From an uncultured Bacteroidota bacterium (GTDB lineage: Bacteria; Bacteroidota; Bacteroidia; Bacteroidales; F082), in NCBI GenBank assembly GCA_913055825.1, contig CAJXKB010000001.1:1-64000 (forward strand): a DNA stretch of 64,000 nt, read 5' to 3'. The notes below the pieces were generated by a model. That model was not told the DNA's origin. It saw only the letters and a list, made by a program, of their open reading frames with translations, and ran no database searches. Position 1 is the first letter of the stretch. The number at the start of each line of letters is the position of its first letter. Both the position numbers and the translations under genes were made by a program. Of the stretch, positions 50,898-59,085 are shown piece after piece.

Positions 50898-51419
50898 TTA
50901 ACGCTTTCTTTTATTAGGTTTGGTAAAAAGCATCACCAATATCATCACGCCCGTCAAACTGGCCAAAGAATTGATAAGAGCATGTTCAAAGGTGGTAAAA
51001 AAATACCTGAGACTAAAAAATTCCAGATAAAATAAGGCCAGGTGATGGATCAATATCAGTGAAAAACTATATTTTACAAACCCCATGAAGCCCAATTTCC
51101 GGATACCGGGTTCTTCGCCGGACAAAAATTCCGTTTTTTTGAAATACAATCGTAACACTCCCGGACGTGAAAAAGCCAACATAACCAATGCCGCAGTGTG
51201 TAAGCCCAGCGTATTACCAAAGAAATCTATAGTCAAACCTGTACCAAACGCAAGAAATAGCAATAAACTTTTCGGAATATCAAAAGGTAATAATAAAATA
51301 AAAAGAATGTAAACGTAAGGAATCACATAGCCCCCAAAATGAACCTGATCAAGTACTAAAACCTGAAAAAGAATGAGTAAAACAAAGCGGATACTGTTTT
51401 TTACATATAAATTACTCAT
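50898..51419 (-). CDS. mreD: Rod-shape-determining protein MreD
   Basis: The 173-residue protein has about five to six membrane helices (for example FVLLILFQVLVLDQVHFGGY at 13-32, then VYILFILLLPFDIPKSLLLF) and the MreD order after mreB and mreC. It overlaps mreC by 8 bp. It helps localise the elongasome. In many Bacteroidota mrdA and rodA follow; here mnmA comes next in the opposite direction instead. Confidence 0.88.
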   Translation of the reverse strand: MSNLYVKNSIRFVLLILFQVLVLDQVHFGGYVIPYVYILFILLLPFDIPKSLLLFLAFGTGLTIDFFGNTLGLHTAALVMLAFSRPGVLRLYFKKTEFLSGEEPGIRKLGFMGFVKYSFSLILIHHLALFYLEFFSLRYFFTTFEHALINSLASLTGVMILVMLFTKPNKRKR

Positions 51420-52227
51420 GATCGGCCCCTTCCAGTAATTTCAACTCTTCCTGCTTACGCAGATTTTGAATCAGATACACATGGTGCAGTCCGTTAAAAT
51501 CGGTAGCATACGTTAACCGGGCTGTATTTAAGCCCTGGTTTTTGCTCGGGTGATAGCTTAAAACGGTACCCACAACCAGGCCTGCGGGAAAAATAAATGA
51601 ATTTCCGCTTGTAACAATGGTATCTCCGGCATTCAACTGTATATGTGCCGGTATATCGACCACCTGACCATATCCAGGATCAATTTCATTCCAAACCACA
51701 TTTACCAATTGATTATTTTTTTTTATACGGGCACTAATTTTGGCATTATCGTTCAAAAGCGACATCACCAGCGAATAATGGGCAGACACACCAATCACGA
51801 TTCCGGCAATCCCCTTTGATGAAATAACCCCCATTTCTTTCTCAATCCCCTGTAATCTACCTTTGTCTAATACCATAAAATTATTGGCTGCATGCATTGT
51901 ATTCCGGATGACTCGAGCGGGGATGTACCTAAACAAACTATCACCATACGTTTGCCTGGTATTAATTTTCAGCGAATAGTATTGAAGCTGATTGTGTAAA
52001 AAGGTATTTTCATCCTGCAATTCCTCGTTTTGCTTTCGCAGTGTAAAATAATCGGTAATATTGGCGAAAGCATTAAGAACGCCACCAGTCAGGTCATTAG
52101 CCGCATTAAAACTAACGGTCCGCTGGTAGGAGTACGAGTTTACAAGCATGGAAAAAGCAATGGCTTCCAGTAACAAAAACAGGGCAAAAAAATGATGTTT
52201 CCGTAAAAAAGCAACTAAAGTACGCAT
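51412..52227 (-). CDS. mreC: Rod-shape-determining protein MreC
   Basis: The 271-residue protein has one N-terminal TM (about 12-30), a coiled coil (about 58-85; YFTLRKQNEELQDENTFLHN) and the periplasmic MreC beta domain with VISSKGIAGIVIGVSAHYSL (about 133-152) and AGDTIVTSGNSFIFPAGLVV (about 200-219). It links MreB to the periplasmic peptidoglycan synthases. It lies 20 bp after mreB and overlaps mreD by 8 bp. Confidence 0.93.
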   Translation of the reverse strand: MRTLVAFLRKHHFFALFLLLEAIAFSMLVNSYSYQRTVSFNAANDLTGGVLNAFANITDYFTLRKQNEELQDENTFLHNQLQYYSLKINTRQTYGDSLFRYIPARVIRNTMHAANNFMVLDKGRLQGIEKEMGVISSKGIAGIVIGVSAHYSLVMSLLNDNAKISARIKKNNQLVNVVWNEIDPGYGQVVDIPAHIQLNAGDTIVTSGNSFIFPAGLVVGTVLSYHPSKNQGLNTARLTYATDFNGLHHVYLIQNLRKQEELKLLEGADHE

Positions 52228-52247
52228 TGAAAACCTCCTGCCATCGG

Positions 52248-53270
52248 CTATTTAATGAGGAAGGTGAATTTTTCAAAATTTTTCAACGCAATGCCCGTTC
52301 CCCTTGCCACTGCACGCAAAGGGTCTTCGGCAACATGCACCGGCAGCTTGGTTTTTTGGTGAATTCGTTTATCGAGACCGCGAAGCAACGAACCACCACC
52401 TGCAAGATAAATTCCGGTACGATAAATATCGGCTGAAAGTTCGGGTGGTGTTTTTTCAAGTGCATTTAATACCGCTGCCTCTACCTTCGAGATCGATTTA
52501 TCGAGACAAGCTGCAATTTCCTGATAATTCACTTTTATTTCTTTAGGAATACCGGTCAACATATCACGACCATGAACAGCATAATCATCAGGAGGATTGT
52601 CAAGCTCGGTAAGTGCTGAACCCACCTCAATTTTGATACGCTCAGCAGTCCGTTCACCAATGGTGATGTTGTGCTGTTTACGCATATATTCCTCAATATC
52701 AGCATTAAAATCGTCACCGGCAATACGGATGGAAGTATTGTTTACAATGCCGCCCAGAGCAATTACGGCAATTTCGCTGGTACCACCACCAATATCGATA
52801 ATCATATTTCCGGTGGGCTCCAGCACATCAATGCCAATTCCAATAGCAGCAGCCATAGGTTCATGGATTAGTTTAATTTCCTTGGCACCGGCCTGCTCAG
52901 CCGAATCTTTAACAGCACGTTCTTCAACCTCGGTAATTCCCGAGGGAATACAAATTACCATTTTTAAAGCCGGTGGAAAAAGCGTGTTTTTAATCCCAAT
53001 CATTTTGATCATCTCACGAATCATATATTCTGCCGATTGGAAATCAGCAATAACCCCGTCGCGTAACGGGCGGATAGTTTTAATATTATCGTGCGTTTTA
53101 CCATGCATCAGCATGGCCTTTTTGCCGACAGCAATAATTTTACCCGTATCCCTCTCCAATGCCACAATGGAAGGCTCGTCAACCACAACTTTGTCGTTGT
53201 GAATAATGATGGTATTGGCCGTTCCCAGGTCAATGGCAATCTCTTTGGTAAGAAATGAAAATAAACCCAT
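52248..53270 (-). CDS. mreB: Rod-shape-determining actin homologue MreB
   Basis: The 340-residue cytoskeletal ATPase has an amphipathic N-terminus (MGLFSFLTKEIAIDLGTANT), phosphate-1 motif IDLGTANTIIIHNDKVVVDE, phosphate-2 MIIDIGGGTSEIAVIALGGI (about 157-176) and the adenosine motif GIYLAGGGSLLRGLDKRI (about 286-303). It is first in mreBCD. The region upstream, where a promoter or the purH operon would normally lie, is taken by the repeat-flanked four-helix-bundle gene 3. Confidence 0.96.
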   Translation of the reverse strand: MGLFSFLTKEIAIDLGTANTIIIHNDKVVVDEPSIVALERDTGKIIAVGKKAMLMHGKTHDNIKTIRPLRDGVIADFQSAEYMIREMIKMIGIKNTLFPPALKMVICIPSGITEVEERAVKDSAEQAGAKEIKLIHEPMAAAIGIGIDVLEPTGNMIIDIGGGTSEIAVIALGGIVNNTSIRIAGDDFNADIEEYMRKQHNITIGERTAERIKIEVGSALTELDNPPDDYAVHGRDMLTGIPKEIKVNYQEIAACLDKSISKVEAAVLNALEKTPPELSADIYRTGIYLAGGGSLLRGLDKRIHQKTKLPVHVAEDPLRAVARGTGIALKNFEKFTFLIK

Positions 53271-53296
53271 ATTTTATTTTTTTATATTTTTCTAAC

Positions 53297-53589
53297 TAAT
53301 GCCAGAAGTTTGGAGTGCCTAAAGTGCGCTAAAGTGCCTAAAGTTGTTTTACATTATTCAATTTTACTTTCTTTTAACTCTAAACTCCAAATTCCAAACT
53401 CCAAACTAACTAATAACAGAAGTTTGGAGTGCCTAGAGTGCGCTAAAGTGCCTAGAGTTGTTTTATATTTTTCAATTTTACTTTCTTATTAACTCCCAAC
53501 TCTACACTCCAAACTTTAGGCACTCCCAACTTCCAACTTCCAACTTCCAACTCCGAACTCCAAACTTTAGGCACTCCAAACTTCAAACT
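53297..53589. repeat. Modular repeat array 3' of four-helix-bundle gene 3
   Basis: It has two tandem modules about 114 bp apart (CAGAAGTTTGGAGTGCCT at 53303 and 53417). Each contains GTGCGCTAAAGTGCCT, then a middle block gttgtttta...TTCAATTTTACTTTCTT, then heptads of the AACTCCA type. The array ends are a perfect 21-bp inverted repeat (53305-53325 versus 53564-53584; core TTTGGAGTGCCTAAAGT), so the whole array could fold back. It fills most of the 319-bp gap between mreB and the four-helix-bundle gene; the remainder (53271-53296) is an AT-rich mreB leader. Confidence 0.9.
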
Positions 53590-53955
53590 CTACCTCCCTT
53601 GTTTCATCTTTTTCCCTATGGATGTGAAGATGGCAAGAAGTTCATTTGCTTCCGACAAAATTAATTGAATTTCTTCAGAATCCATCCAACTTAATTCAGC
53701 AATTATATCAAGCCAATAAACTGTTTCACTGGCTTCACTTTCACAAATTTTAATTTTATTCGCAAAATCAGCTTTACTCCTTCCCCTATTAGCTTCTCGA
53801 TAATTTGCTCCAATACTTGTTCCCGATTTAGTAATTTGATTTCTTATCACCCTGCCTTCCGTTGAATGAGGCAATGAACCAGATAATTTAATAATACGAA
53901 TTGCAAATAATTTTGTTCTGTATTCCAGTTGTTTACTAAAATCCTTATTATTCAT
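53590..53955 (-). CDS. Four-helix-bundle protein 3 (S23 / TIGR02436-like, divergent branch)
   Basis: The 121-residue protein has the family pattern in a more divergent form: NQITKSGTSIGANYREANRG (about 40-59) where the others have RAAxSVxxNIAEG, then RSKADFANKIKICESEASET VYWLDIIAEL. Its N-terminus (LEYRTKLFAIRIIKLSGSLP) fits helix 1. The stop codon adjoins the last AACTC heptad of the 3' array. It lies between purH and mreB, neighbours in many Bacteroidota, so it looks inserted there. Function is unknown. Confidence 0.85.
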   Translation of the reverse strand: MNNKDFSKQLEYRTKLFAIRIIKLSGSLPHSTEGRVIRNQITKSGTSIGANYREANRGRSKADFANKIKICESEASETVYWLDIIAELSWMDSEEIQLILSEANELLAIFTSIGKKMKQGR

Positions 53956-53977
53956 TTTATTAATTAATGCCTCGAAT

Positions 53978-54082
53978 TTTTAGTGCCTAAAGTTGTTTTA
54001 TATATTTCAATTCTACTTTCTTCTAACTCCAAACTCCAAACTCCGAACTTTAGGCACTCCAAACTTAAAACCCCCAACTTTC
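53978..54082. repeat. Modular repeat array 5' of four-helix-bundle gene 3
   Basis: It is a single copy of the module seen at 53297-53589: AGTGCCTAAAGTT (53982-53994), the middle block ttcaattctactttctt, heptads AACTCCA/AACTCCG, and the inverse AACTTTAGGCACT (54046-54058). So it is also bounded by an inverted repeat (13 bp). Same module, same orientation, on the other side of the gene. Confidence 0.88.
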
Positions 54083-54096
54083 TCCCGCAAATATAC

Positions 54097-55611
54097 TCAA
54101 TGTTTGAAATGTCGGATACCTGTGAAAACCATAGGAACATCATGTTCATTGCAATAGTCGATGGAGTCCTTATCACGAATAGAACCACCAGGCTGAATTA
54201 CTGCTTTAATACCTGCTTTGTGTGCCAGTTCCACCGAATCGGCAAAAGGGAAAAAAGCATCAGAGGCCATCACAGCGCCCTCCAAGGGTAATTCAAAACG
54301 TCGGGCTTTTTCGATGGCGTGCTTTAATGCATCAACCCGCGAAGTTTGTCCGGTACCGGAACCAATAAGCTGCTTATTGTTTACCAAAACAATGGCATTC
54401 GATTTAGTATGCTTTACCAGTTTATTGGCAAAAAGTAAATCTTCAACCTGTTCAGCCGAAGGGGCGGTTTTTGTTTTCACTTCCAATTGCTCCGCAGTTT
54501 CTGTCACCGTATCAAATTCCTGCCACAACACGCCATTTAATGCGGAACGGAATTGTTCATTGGAGAATTTATACTTTTTTTTCTTTAAAATGATACGGTT
54601 CTTTTTGGATTTTAATATTTCCAAAGCCTCTGTGTCATAATCAGGGGCAATGATAATTTCAAAAAAGAGTTTATTCATCACATTGGCCACATCAGGGGTG
54701 ATACTCCGGTTACTTGCCAACACACCGCCAAAAGCTGAAACAGGATCACCGGCCAGGGCATCTTTCCATGCATCCATCAAATTTTCGCGCGAAGCGAGGC
54801 CACAGGCATTATTATGCTTCAGCACGGCAAAAGTACATTCGTCAAAATCATCAATCAGATGGACGGCCGCATCCAAATCCTGCAAATTATTATAGGAAAT
54901 GGCTTTCCCGTGTAGTTGCTCAAAAATATCATTAAGATTGCCGAAAAATACACCCTGCTGATGAGGGTTCTCACCATAACGCAGCACAGTAGCATCTGAT
55001 TTACTTTGTTTAAAAGCCCTGATATTTCCGGGATTTATCCAATTGAAAATGGCCGTGTCATAATGCGAGCTCACTTCAAAAGCCCTGGCAGCAAAATACC
55101 GCCTTTCATCCCCGGTGGTATGCCCGTTATTTTTGTCCAATACTTCCAGCAATTCAGTATATTGATCCACCGATGGCACCACCAATACATCTTTATAATT
55201 TTTGGCAGCCGCACGAATCAACGAAATACCGCCAATATCTATCTTTTCAACTATTTTTGACGAATCATCTGTCGTGGAGAGTGTTTCTTCAAAAGGATAT
55301 AAATCCACCACCACCAAATCAAATGCAGGAATTTCATATTCCGAAAGTTGACGCATATCTTCGGCCAACTCACGCCTCGCTAATATGCCGCCAAATACTT
55401 TGGGGTGCAAAGTTTTAACCCTGCCACCCAAAAGAGCAGGATAGGAAGTAAGCTTTTCAATGGGGGTAGCATCATATCCGCTGCTTTTTATAAAATCGTA
55501 AGTTCCCCCGGTAGAATACATTTCTACGTTAAGCTCCCTGAGTTTTTTCAGAAGAGGTTCTAATCCTTCTTTATGAAACACTGAAAGGAGTGCAGTTTTA
55601 ATTTTTTTCAC
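54097..55611 (-). CDS. purH: Bifunctional AICAR transformylase / IMP cyclohydrolase
   Basis: The 504-residue enzyme performs the last two steps of IMP synthesis. The IMPCHase domain (about 1-190) has VEMYSTGGTYDFIKSSGYDA and LHPKVFGGILARRE. The AICARFTase domain has ISYNNLQDLDAAVHLIDDF (about 238-256) and the active-site AVLKHNNACGLASRENLMDA (about 261-280). The C-terminus ends VFTGIRHFKH as in the family. The start is GTG at 55611. Confidence 0.95.
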   Translation of the reverse strand: MKKIKTALLSVFHKEGLEPLLKKLRELNVEMYSTGGTYDFIKSSGYDATPIEKLTSYPALLGGRVKTLHPKVFGGILARRELAEDMRQLSEYEIPAFDLVVVDLYPFEETLSTTDDSSKIVEKIDIGGISLIRAAAKNYKDVLVVPSVDQYTELLEVLDKNNGHTTGDERRYFAARAFEVSSHYDTAIFNWINPGNIRAFKQSKSDATVLRYGENPHQQGVFFGNLNDIFEQLHGKAISYNNLQDLDAAVHLIDDFDECTFAVLKHNNACGLASRENLMDAWKDALAGDPVSAFGGVLASNRSITPDVANVMNKLFFEIIIAPDYDTEALEILKSKKNRIILKKKKYKFSNEQFRSALNGVLWQEFDTVTETAEQLEVKTKTAPSAEQVEDLLFANKLVKHTKSNAIVLVNNKQLIGSGTGQTSRVDALKHAIEKARRFELPLEGAVMASDAFFPFADSVELAHKAGIKAVIQPGGSIRDKDSIDYCNEHDVPMVFTGIRHFKH

Positions 55612-55760
55612 AACTACCTGTTTTATTGATTATTAAACTCTAACTAATTACCTTCTTTTTCTTTTTGCAAAATACGGGCTTTTGAGCAATTTTTCGTTTA
55701 ATTTTGGAAATATATTTTATTTGGAAATATTATTTTCAAAACCTGTAAATTTTAACGAGG

Positions 55761-57002
55761 ATGATTCTTTTAAAACTTATCTACGAAAGTTTTGTGATGG
55801 CCTACAACTCGCTGGTCACTAACAAAGTCAGGACCACCCTTTCCCTGTTGGGAATCACTATTGGCATTTTTTCTATTATTTCTGTTTTTACCGTGTTTGA
55901 CAGTCTTCAAAACACCATTAAAAGTGAGATTAATTCCCTCGGAAACAATGTATTATTTATCCAAAAATGGCCATGGGCCATGGGGGGCAATTATCCCTGG
56001 TGGAAATATTACCAGCGGCCCGAGCCCAAGCTTCAGGAAGTAAAAGAAATCCTGAAAAGGAGCAATACCGTGGAAGATGCTGCTTTCTTCTTCTCGGTAA
56101 GCCGGAATGTTTATTTTAATGATAATTCTGTGGAAAACGTTCCGGTGATGGCTGTTTCTTATCACTACAACAATGTAATGCCTTTGGACTTGCAGGAAGG
56201 CCGGTACTTTACTGAAATAGAAAGCAACGGGGGACGAAATATTGCCCTCATCGGTGCCGATATAGCCAGTAATCTTTTTCCACATCAGAATGCCATTGGT
56301 CAAAAAATCAAAGTTTTTGGCCGCAAACTTCGGGTTATTGGTGTCATTAAAAAGAAAGGAGAAGATGTATTCGGCAGCTCCTCCGATAATGCAATTATTG
56401 TCCCGGTGAATTATGCCCGCGGCGTAGTCGATATTAAAAATATCAACTCAACGATTGTGGTTCGTGCAAAACCTTTTGTTTCCAATGCTCAAATGAAAGA
56501 TGAGTTAACAGGAATAATGCGGTCGATCAGAAAACTAAAACCACGGGCCGACGATAGTTTTGCCATTAACGAAACAGACATCATCAGCAAAGGTTTCGAC
56601 CAGCTTTTTGCCGTAATTGCCATGGTGGGCTGGATTATCGGTGGGTTTTCCCTGTTGGTAGGCGGATTTGGTATTGCCAATATAATGTTTGTTTCGGTAA
56701 AAGAACGAACCAACCAAATTGGTATTCAAAAGTCGCTTGGCGCGAAGAATTATTTTATCCTCCTCCAGTTTTTATTTGAGGCCATTTTTCTTGCGCTAAT
56801 GGGTGGAATTGTCGGTTTGTTGATTGTTTTCGGGTTAACTTTCATGGTTACTTCAGTGATAGGATTTACACTTACCCTCACCATGAAAAATATTATACTA
56901 GGCATAACGGTTTCGGGTATTATTGGTTTGATTTCCGGCTTTTTACCTGCCTGGAGTGCCTCACGGCTCGATCCCGTAGAAGCCATGCGCTCTACTTTTT
57001 AA
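55761..57002 (+). CDS. MacB/FtsX-type ABC transporter permease
   Basis: The 413-residue protein has a short basic N-terminus, TM1 about 24-45 (TTLSLLGITIGIFSIISVFT), a large periplasmic MacB_PCD domain (about 50-280) and an FtsX domain with three TMs (about 285-405) containing GIANIMFVSVKERTNQIGIQ and KSLGAKNYFILLQFLFEAIF. This is the non-canonical MacB-like export permease type. No ATPase gene is beside it. Its RBS-like GAGG lies 1 bp before the ATG, too close to be typical. Confidence 0.9.
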   Translation: MILLKLIYESFVMAYNSLVTNKVRTTLSLLGITIGIFSIISVFTVFDSLQNTIKSEINSLGNNVLFIQKWPWAMGGNYPWWKYYQRPEPKLQEVKEILKRSNTVEDAAFFFSVSRNVYFNDNSVENVPVMAVSYHYNNVMPLDLQEGRYFTEIESNGGRNIALIGADIASNLFPHQNAIGQKIKVFGRKLRVIGVIKKKGEDVFGSSSDNAIIVPVNYARGVVDIKNINSTIVVRAKPFVSNAQMKDELTGIMRSIRKLKPRADDSFAINETDIISKGFDQLFAVIAMVGWIIGGFSLLVGGFGIANIMFVSVKERTNQIGIQKSLGAKNYFILLQFLFEAIFLALMGGIVGLLIVFGLTFMVTSVIGFTLTLTMKNIILGITVSGIIGLISGFLPAWSASRLDPVEAMRSTF

Positions 57003-57016
57003 AGCTTTAAAACCGA

Positions 57017-58351
57017 TCAAAAATGCCAGGATATGATAAACCTTGTGATAAAATATTCGTATTTTATTTTTTCGGCCCCTGTTTTTTCCAGCGGAATTTC
57101 AATATGTGGTAATAAACTGAATGATAATTTATCGCGCCAAATATAAGAAGCACCAAGACCAAAGTTTACACTACCAAAGCCGGAATAGCTGTTTTTTAGA
57201 TGAACCAAAAGATGGGTCTCATCCGGGTTTTTAATTTCAAAACTAAAGGTCTGCTTGCCGAAATACAAATAATTTACGGCACTGTATCCGCTAATTTCAA
57301 AATGGCTGCCTACAGGAAAGTAAACCCGGACACCCAATGGGATTCGATAAATTGTGCCTGTGACATTCACTTCGTGAACTGCTGATGTATCGGTAATTAC
57401 ATCGGAAAAGGAAGAAAAGTCAAGAAGCCCGTTAGCAAAATTAAAATGGGGTTTAATAATCCAAAATCCGGAATAAACAGCAAATCGCTTAGTCAACCTG
57501 AGTTCAGGTGCAATCCCATAACTTACCATTGTCCCGGTGATTCTTTTTGATGTTATAAAAGCTGTTTCCAGGCCTGCACCCAATTTAAACCTAACCACAA
57601 ACGGTTTTTTTTGTTTGTTTATTTTTTTGTTTTGCAGCAGGGTGGCTGGTAATTTTGCTGTAGTATCGGAGCGCCGCAGCCTGCCAGTATTCCGTTTTTT
57701 ATAGCTTACCCCCGATTTCTTATTGTTCAACGCAGTGACACCAACCTTTTGCTGTGCAGGAACATTAAATTTTAAGGAATCTCCCGGCTGCTTACCCGGT
57801 TTGTACATCCTCCGGTCTTTATATATCAGACCGGATTTTGCCCGTTGCGTCACGGCCAAATTTTCAGTTGTTTTCTTGTTGGCGTAAGGCTTATTATTTT
57901 CAGAGTAATGCTTTACAGATTCAGGCATATGCATCCGTTTGCCCCCAACCCGTTGAGATGTGTTTTGCATTGCCATTACCCGTTTAGCAGATAAAGCTGC
58001 ATATTGCTTTTGATAAATCACTTTGTGCTCATAAACGGTATCCGCTATCACCAATGTATCATGCTTAACAAATGTATTCATCCGCACTGAATTACCGGGA
58101 ATTTTTTTAGCCATTAAATGACTGGCAACAGGTTGTGGCTTATAAAAAATTAAAACAACATTCAACGCCAATGACAGCCCCAAAATCCCAAATAAAAAAT
58201 AATCCCATGTAGAAAATAATTTAAAACCATTGGCCCTTAAAAGCTGCTTCATTTTAGTCCAGCGGGGAGTTACCCCTTCCTGCTGAACAGTACGCAGCTT
58301 ATCACCAATAATCTGGTCAAAAATCTTATTTTCCATTTTTTCGTCAGGCAT
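57017..58351 (-). CDS. Putative anti-sigma-like protein with membrane anchor and C-terminal beta-barrel
   Basis: The 444-residue protein has a short cytoplasmic N-terminal part (about 1-46, KIFDQIIGDKLRTVQQEGVT, then PRWTKMKQLL), one TM (about 47-68) and a long basic, low-complexity periplasmic region (about 75-250). The C-terminal part (about 255-444) is made of alternating strands like small outer-membrane barrels (RFKLGAGLETAFITSKRITG ... final FITRFIISWHF). Thus one chain seems to span from cytoplasm to outer membrane. It overlaps the ECF sigma gene by 8 bp, which suggests a sigma-regulating role (inference). Confidence 0.7.
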   Translation of the reverse strand: MPDEKMENKIFDQIIGDKLRTVQQEGVTPRWTKMKQLLRANGFKLFSTWDYFLFGILGLSLALNVVLIFYKPQPVASHLMAKKIPGNSVRMNTFVKHDTLVIADTVYEHKVIYQKQYAALSAKRVMAMQNTSQRVGGKRMHMPESVKHYSENNKPYANKKTTENLAVTQRAKSGLIYKDRRMYKPGKQPGDSLKFNVPAQQKVGVTALNNKKSGVSYKKRNTGRLRRSDTTAKLPATLLQNKKINKQKKPFVVRFKLGAGLETAFITSKRITGTMVSYGIAPELRLTKRFAVYSGFWIIKPHFNFANGLLDFSSFSDVITDTSAVHEVNVTGTIYRIPLGVRVYFPVGSHFEISGYSAVNYLYFGKQTFSFEIKNPDETHLLVHLKNSYSGFGSVNFGLGASYIWRDKLSFSLLPHIEIPLEKTGAEKIKYEYFITRFIISWHF

Positions 58352-58901
58352 ATAGTTCTGCTAAAATGGTTTTTAATTTCGCTCTTGCTTTTGATAAATT
58401 CGATTTGGAACTACCCACGCTAATTTGTAATATTTCAGCAATTTCAGGGTGGGAATAGCCTTCCACAACAGACAAATTAAAAGCTATGCGGTACGATGGG
58501 GGCAACTGTGCCACACATTTTAAGATAACACCGTTACTAAGTTTTTCAAGAATTTCCGGTTTTACCACGGGAAGCATTACGGTGGTATTGTCTAAATCCA
58601 GATGATCACCCGTAAAGTCGTTGGCGTATTTTCGATAATAATCAATGGCTACGTTAATAAATACTCTTCTGGCCCAGCTTTCAAATTTTAAGTTGGGGTC
58701 ATATTTATCAATGTTTAAAAAAAGCTTTAAAAAACCATTGTTTACCATCTCTTCGGCTTCTTCTGTATTTCTTGCATATCTGCGGCATGTGGCAAATCCA
58801 AACCGGTAATACAGTTCATAAAGCTGCTTTTGACTTTTCCGTTTTTTGCGGAGGCAGCCCTGTATTATTTTTTCAAGACGGTCAGATTCAACAAAACTCA
58901 T
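58344..58901 (-). CDS. ECF-type RNA polymerase sigma factor
   Basis: The 185-residue protein has sigma region 2 (about 20-90; YYRFGFATCRRYARNTEEAE, LKLFLNIDKYDPNLKFESWA) and region 4 (about 125-180; LPPSYRIAFNLSVVEGYSHP EIAEILQISVGSSKSNLSKARAKLK cut between blocks here) with a clear HTH. It precedes, and overlaps by 8 bp, the anchored-barrel partner. The redox-gene cluster starts 185 bp away in the opposite direction, so that cluster may be a target (inference). Confidence 0.9.
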   Translation of the reverse strand: MSFVESDRLEKIIQGCLRKKRKSQKQLYELYYRFGFATCRRYARNTEEAEEMVNNGFLKLFLNIDKYDPNLKFESWARRVFINVAIDYYRKYANDFTGDHLDLDNTTVMLPVVKPEILEKLSNGVILKCVAQLPPSYRIAFNLSVVEGYSHPEIAEILQISVGSSKSNLSKARAKLKTILAELYA

Positions 58902-58913
58902 TACATGCTATAT

Positions 58914-58991
58914 AAAACTACGTAAGGATTGGATAAACAGTTGTCAAAAATAATAATTTACCCAGACAACCGTTTATAAAAAAACTACGTA
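58914..58991. promoter_or_regulatory. Direct and inverted repeats in the sigma factor / cytochrome intergenic region
   Basis: AAAACTACGTA occurs twice (58914-58924, 58981-58991). Between them lies an inverted repeat, ATAAACAGTTGTC (58933-58945) and GACAACCGTTTAT (58965-58977), matching 12 of 13. The arrangement looks like binding sites for a regulator of the divergent genes, perhaps the ECF sigma itself. No TAnnTTTG box is clear here. Confidence 0.45.
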
Positions 58992-59085
58992 TATGAAAAT
59001 ACAAATAAATAGATGTGTTTATTTCCTTTTATCAAGGCGCATTTTTGACTTATTTATAAATTCTAATCATTAATTTATTTACAAT

